DNA of 64,000 nt, taken from contig JAFUXG010000014.1 in assembly GCA_017470935.1 (NCBI GenBank), positions 38,887-102,886 of the forward strand, in the 5' to 3' direction. This document shows, in pieces, positions 63,068 through 64,000 of the stretch (positions are counted from its first letter, which is position 1; every line of letters starts with the position of its first letter). Under the pieces are notes generated by a model. That model did not search any database. It was not told where the DNA came from and saw nothing but the letters and a program-made list of their open reading frames with translations. This DNA is from Lachnospiraceae bacterium (GTDB lineage: Bacteria; Bacillota; Clostridia; Lachnospirales; Lachnospiraceae). Both the position numbers and the translations under genes were made by a program.

Positions 63068-63839
63068 ATGTAAAATTTGAAGATGTTTCTTTATTTTCTT
63101 CTGACAGTGTGATCTGAAAATATTGTTTCCTATATTCTTTGGGCGTAAGCCCTGTATATTTACGGAATATCTCGGTGAAATAGCTCTGGCTTGGAAAGGC
63201 AAGTGTTGCAGCTATTTCTGCCGGGCGGTATTCCGAATAGACCAGCATGTTCTTTGCGGTCTCTAATTTATGTCTTCTGATATACTCACTGATCGAGGTT
63301 CCCACTTCCTTCTTGAACAGTCTGGAAAGATAGCTTGGATTAAGGTCCACATACTCTGCCAGCTCCTCCACCGTTATCCTGGTGTGTAAATGATCGTATA
63401 TATAATCTATACACTTTGAAACCTGCAGGGAGCAGACTGCATTTTTCCTAAGACTTCTCATGCGCTTGGCGTAATCCACGCACATTACCGGGTGAAGCGC
63501 GGATATCTCACTTGTCTTCTTACATTGGTCTGCCTTTTGAATATAGAAGTCACTTAGGCTGTATGCGGCAGACAGATCCATTCCACCCTGGATACAGTAG
63601 CGTGCCACAAGGGCAGTTGTTACAACAAAATGAAACTTCATATTCTGGAGAGGATCCTCTGAAAGCCTGCCCAGTCCCGGCTTATCCACAAGTGCATCCC
63701 TACAAAGCTCCTTTACCTTCTCCACATCCCCAGCCTTAATAGTGGAATAGAATTCTATCTCCGGGTTATAGGGGGCTCTCAGAAACTCGTTCTCCCTCTG
63801 TACAAATTCACTATAAAACAATTCTTTTTGAAAGCTCAT
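63066..63839 (-). CDS. AraC-family transcriptional regulator
   Basis: The 257-residue protein has a C-terminal AraC double helix-turn-helix: ITVEELAEYVDLNPSYLSRLFKKEVG, then PAEIAATLAFPSQSYFTEIFRKYTGLTPKEYRK. The N-terminal ~150 residues are helical and do not show the cupin ligand domain of classical AraC. They resemble the PocR/YesN-like helical N-termini of Firmicutes regulators of carbohydrate genes. An AAAGGA site lies upstream of ATG 63839 on the minus strand. The target is probably a carbohydrate operon, which is inference. Nothing identifiable follows in 63840-64000, which would contain its promoter. Confidence 0.82.
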   Translation of the reverse strand: MSFQKELFYSEFVQRENEFLRAPYNPEIEFYSTIKAGDVEKVKELCRDALVDKPGLGRLSEDPLQNMKFHFVVTTALVARYCIQGGMDLSAAYSLSDFYIQKADQCKKTSEISALHPVMCVDYAKRMRSLRKNAVCSLQVSKCIDYIYDHLHTRITVEELAEYVDLNPSYLSRLFKKEVGTSISEYIRRHKLETAKNMLVYSEYRPAEIAATLAFPSQSYFTEIFRKYTGLTPKEYRKQYFQITLSEENKETSSNFT

Positions 63840-64000
63840 GCCATTGTTCCTTTCTGAGGTATATTACTGTTTAGTTAACTTTTGTTTTTGTATGGCGGAC
63901 GCAGGTAAGCTGGCAGCATGGTGCGTTTTGTATGACTTTCTGTACGGTGATAAGAGTTTCTAAGTATCCCGTTAAAGCTATGATGACGTACGCGGCAAGG

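Overview
This window looks like a chromosomal segment of a Gram-positive, anaerobic gut or rumen bacterium of the Lachnospiraceae (Clostridia). The basis is moderate-to-low G+C, AGGAGG-type ribosome binding sites, and a gene set typical of that family: a secreted GH9 cellulase with Ig-like repeats, BspA/CAP/Fn3 surface proteins, short-form ProS, pyrB with pyrI, a CotS-like protein and PEGA lipoproteins. A Coprococcus- or Butyrivibrio-like organism would fit, but no rRNA is present and the species cannot be fixed.

Layout. (1) 1-16 kb is an extracellular cluster: a truncated OB-fold-like protein, a BspA-type repeat protein, a class A beta-lactamase-like anchored hydrolase (minus strand), a CAP-domain protein, a 2,068-residue multidomain GH9 endoglucanase, a YD-repeat-like secreted protein and a 1,064-residue Fn3 protein. 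(2) 16-22.3 kb holds an Rpn-type PD-(D/E)XK nuclease behind a helically phased AT-rich array, a membrane coiled-coil protein with four copies of a FliM-like DEIAALF motif, a small helical protein, pta and a phenylacetate-CoA ligase. (3) 22.6-38.0 kb is an accessory, defence-type island between core genes: an AbiEi/AbiEii toxin-antitoxin operon with a clear operator; a stretch of gene remains (ParA, HTH, SprT and a scrap resembling HsdR); a Cas4-like nuclease fused to an exonuclease-like domain; an IS110 element with a likely bridge-RNA region; McrBC; an XRE-like regulator; and an unusual operon of a tandem AAA+ ATPase and a ClpP paralogue.

(4) 38.2-44.8 kb carries uvrB and uvrA, separated by a small-ORF/GNAT pair that looks like a toxin-antitoxin module, and then a four-repeat orphan CRISPR array with its own promoter and terminator. 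(5) 45-64 kb is mostly housekeeping: a secreted CHAP-like cell-wall protein, a MerR regulator, a divergent carbamoyltransferase, pyrBI, cheB, murA, an atypical response regulator, an RluA-type pseudouridine synthase, proS, cca, a CotS-like pseudokinase, a PEGA lipoprotein, a phosphoglucomutase and an AraC regulator.

The strongest candidate for an undescribed system is the AAA+/ClpP operon (34290-38037). The ATPase has two intact CbbX/SpoVK-type AAA+ modules, a degenerate N-terminal one, and a C-terminal tail ending in an FGF-type tripeptide. The ClpP keeps Ser98 and His123 but has Ala at the catalytic Asp position. The operon is preceded by three related palindromic 17-mers and a nine-codon ORF with a perfect ribosome binding site. 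All functional claims are from reading the sequence; no database search was run.
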